Source: JBGVMW01 sp045125095 (GTDB taxonomy: Bacteria > Bacillota > Clostridia > Lachnospirales > Lachnospiraceae). From it: a stretch of DNA of 35,084 nt. The position numbers were made by a program, and so were the translations under genes. The stretch covers positions 1 to 35,084 of the forward strand of contig JBGVMW010000045.1 of assembly GCA_045125095.1 (NCBI GenBank), given 5' to 3'. The notes under the pieces are model-generated. The model did not search any database and was not told the origin of the DNA. It worked only from the letters and a program-made list of their open reading frames with translations. Positions 33,477 to 35,084 of the stretch are shown one piece after another (positions within the stretch are counted from its first letter, which is position 1; each line of letters begins with the position of its first letter).

Positions 33477-34718
33477 TTAAAACAGCTTATCATTGATCAT
33501 ATATATAGGTTCCGCCACTCTGCCGGTTGAATCTAAATTATATTTAGATTCAAAATATTTAATGATCTCTTCTTCGGATGGGAATTCGATCCATTGATAT
33601 GGTTCCTGGAATGCTAGTTTTTCCAAAAGATATACAGAGCCATTTTTTTCGTATATCACTCCTGCATGATCTATAAACAGAAACGGATTAGATTCATCTA
33701 CAGTATTGTGCCCAACCATACCTATAAACTTTAAATTGGAATTTTTAAATTGAATTCCTCTCTCCTTAAGAGCTTGCTCCAAAACCCTTTTTTGAACCTC
33801 TTTATCAGTTGATGTGCTTGTAGGTATTGGTGCATAAAAGTTTTCAAATGCCTTTAAATTTTCATCAGTCATATATTTAGTGGGCATCATTTCAAACGAA
33901 TTACTATCAAAAGCCAATGGCCACATATCTGTTTTTTGAAAATCAGTATTGTTTACCAGGATATCATCTCTCAACAATGTAAACGCTGCCATTCTGCAAC
34001 AAATACCAACAAAATCAGGATATTTTTGCACCCATACGTCGTTTATCTCATAAGGGTCGTAATTTACTTTATCCAAAGTGTTCCAACCATCCAAAACGGA
34101 TTCAGGCGCAGTATCATTATATAGATTAACGTAATTAATATAATCTTTAATATAAGATTCCTTGATTCCCGCTTTTTCTAAATCCTTGCTAAGCTCTGAT
34201 TGATCTTCTTCAGAAGCCAAGTTACTGAATTTCACCTCGGGATTTACATAGGGATCTGTAATTCCACTGGATCGCAGATCTCCGCTTTGGTTTTTATCAG
34301 AGCTGTCCTTCCCCAAATGTTCTGAACCGCCAGAAGATAATGCTGTCACCTTAAATTTCCCCATAAAAGGATCAACCTCTGATAGCGTACCTGTATAAGT
34401 TACGAGTACCCTATCCCCGACAGCTATCTTATCCAGACCTTCCGGCTTCTCTTCAAAAGTAAATGCATAACTAACATTATCATCATCCGTTACGATAAGC
34501 ATAAAATCTTTTATTTCTTCTACTTTTCCTATTACTTCCGACTCATCTTCATCTACTACATCCTTATCACTGTCCGATGGTATCGGTTCATCCTCCATTA
34601 CTTCACTCTGCATTATGTTCGCAGAAGTTTCTGATTCCTCTTGTCCGGTTTCTTTCGAACATCCAACAATAACACTTACAGTTAAAATAAATAACAACAT
34701 TAATATTTTTTTATTCAT
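33477..34718 (-). CDS. Lipoprotein with OB-like and DUF4300-like domains
   Basis: A 413-residue lipoprotein with lipobox VIVGCS (Cys 20). Residues about 55-130 are the same domain as in the lipoprotein at 27774 (EEIKDFMLIVTDDDNVSYAF, then EKPEGLDKIAVGDRV). A Ser/Gly linker follows. Residues about 165-413 resemble DUF4300 (SYIKDYINYVNLYND, GWNTLDKVNYDPYEI, ICCRMAAFTLLRD and VGHNTVDESNPFLFIDHAG), a domain of unknown role in Firmicutes lipoproteins. The start has AGAGGTAA upstream, within the end of a small upstream ORF. The DUF4300 name is from memory and should be checked. Confidence 0.85.
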   Translation of the reverse strand: MNKKILMLLFILTVSVIVGCSKETGQEESETSANIMQSEVMEDEPIPSDSDKDVVDEDESEVIGKVEEIKDFMLIVTDDDNVSYAFTFEEKPEGLDKIAVGDRVLVTYTGTLSEVDPFMGKFKVTALSSGGSEHLGKDSSDKNQSGDLRSSGITDPYVNPEVKFSNLASEEDQSELSKDLEKAGIKESYIKDYINYVNLYNDTAPESVLDGWNTLDKVNYDPYEINDVWVQKYPDFVGICCRMAAFTLLRDDILVNNTDFQKTDMWPLAFDSNSFEMMPTKYMTDENLKAFENFYAPIPTSTSTDKEVQKRVLEQALKERGIQFKNSNLKFIGMVGHNTVDESNPFLFIDHAGVIYEKNGSVYLLEKLAFQEPYQWIEFPSEEEIIKYFESKYNLDSTGRVAEPIYMINDKLF

Positions 34719-34721
34719 TCT

Positions 34722-34826
34722 TTACCTCTTTCCGGAAAGTGCTTTCCCTATTTTCTTATATCTTTTAGACGTACCAACTCATAAAATAGTTTCAGATAAA
34801 TCAGTAAATGCAGCAATATTCTTCAT
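34722..34826 (-). other. Small leader ORF with in-frame TGA before the lipoprotein
   Basis: AGGAGAG lies about 9 bases before an ATG at 34826. The frame reads MKNIAAFTDLSETIL, then TGA (34779-34781), then VGTSKRYKKIGKALSGKR and TAA. It ends 3 bases before the ATG of the 413-residue lipoprotein, whose ribosome site lies inside its end. A TGG at the TGA would make a 34-residue basic-tailed peptide. It may be a broken small gene, or a 15-residue peptide. The stretch 34827-35084 shows nothing else I can support. Confidence 0.4.
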
Positions 34827-35084
34827 ATACTTTACTCTCCTGTCCCCAAAAGAGATTTATGTACCATATACGTTAACTATATTATTTGATGTACTAGAGA
34901 AGCATAAAGTTTCATAACTGTAACATTTTTTCTAAATAAGTTTCTAAACCTGAATTATTCACGAGCAGATAAAATGCTCAAAATCACAAAACCTTGTTTC
35001 AGTTCTTTTTAAATCAATCAAATTACCTGTAAAAAAGGATAAACTACCCCTGTGAAATTCGATTGAGTTATTTTGAACTGTCAA

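Noticed and set aside
27774..34826. TGA read as tryptophan throughout the genome
   Set aside because: radA ends with TGA at the expected length, and the well-conserved genes of the window encode Trp by TGG; only isolated in-frame stops occur.

Overview
The window looks like a low-GC Firmicutes chromosome, most likely a gut Lachnospiraceae or related Clostridia. The grounds are AT-rich DNA, AGGAGG ribosome sites, TTGACA/TATAAT promoters, a Tn916-type integrase module, DUF2812/PadR and TipA-type regulators, and pur/pyr gene order. No marker gives a species. TGA is a normal stop here (radA ends in TGA). Almost everything lies on the minus strand except the cargo of a small integrative element at 24.5-27.5 kb.

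Layout. (1) 0.1-3.3 kb: a PadR repressor, a DUF2812 membrane protein and a NatA/NatB-like ABC exporter form one operon behind a promoter carrying two dyad operators. (2) 3.4-4.7 kb: a TipA-like MerR regulator with a 19-bp-spacer promoter, a decayed gene end, and tRNA-Trp with its own promoter and terminator. (3) 4.9-9.9 kb: radA, a small conserved unknown, and clpC led by a GntR regulator instead of the usual ctsR-mcsA-mcsB. (4) 10-13.9 kb: a cell-surface pair, a dockerin-bearing glucosaminidase and a membrane-anchored cohesin protein. (5) 14.2-18.1 kb: purE-purM-purN-purD, with a hairpin cluster between purN and purD. (6) 18.2-18.85 kb: a gene-free, roughly 630-bp nested palindrome. (7) 18.9-22.6 kb: M29-type aminopeptidase, small membrane proteins, VanZ-like protein and pyrE. 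(8) 22.7-27.6 kb: integrative element with int, xis, a sigma-region-4-like protein, a zinc-finger protein and a RhuM-family protein. (9) 27.7-34.9 kb: two related lipoproteins, a solute-binding lipoprotein broken by TAG, a sigV-rsiV-like lysozyme-response pair, and a traX-like acyltransferase gene broken by TGA.

How they work together. The glucosaminidase and cohesin protein could form a two-component membrane-tethered wall hydrolase. The SigV/RsiV pair is the known lysozyme-sensing system of Bacillus, and here it is followed by a TraX-like acyltransferase in the place OatA holds in Bacillus subtilis. The pur genes and pyrE serve nucleotide synthesis. The palindromic intergenic structures (9-140, 15561-15773, 18222-18852, 22732-22853) and the three in-frame stops in 28-35 kb are the features least explained by ordinary annotation.
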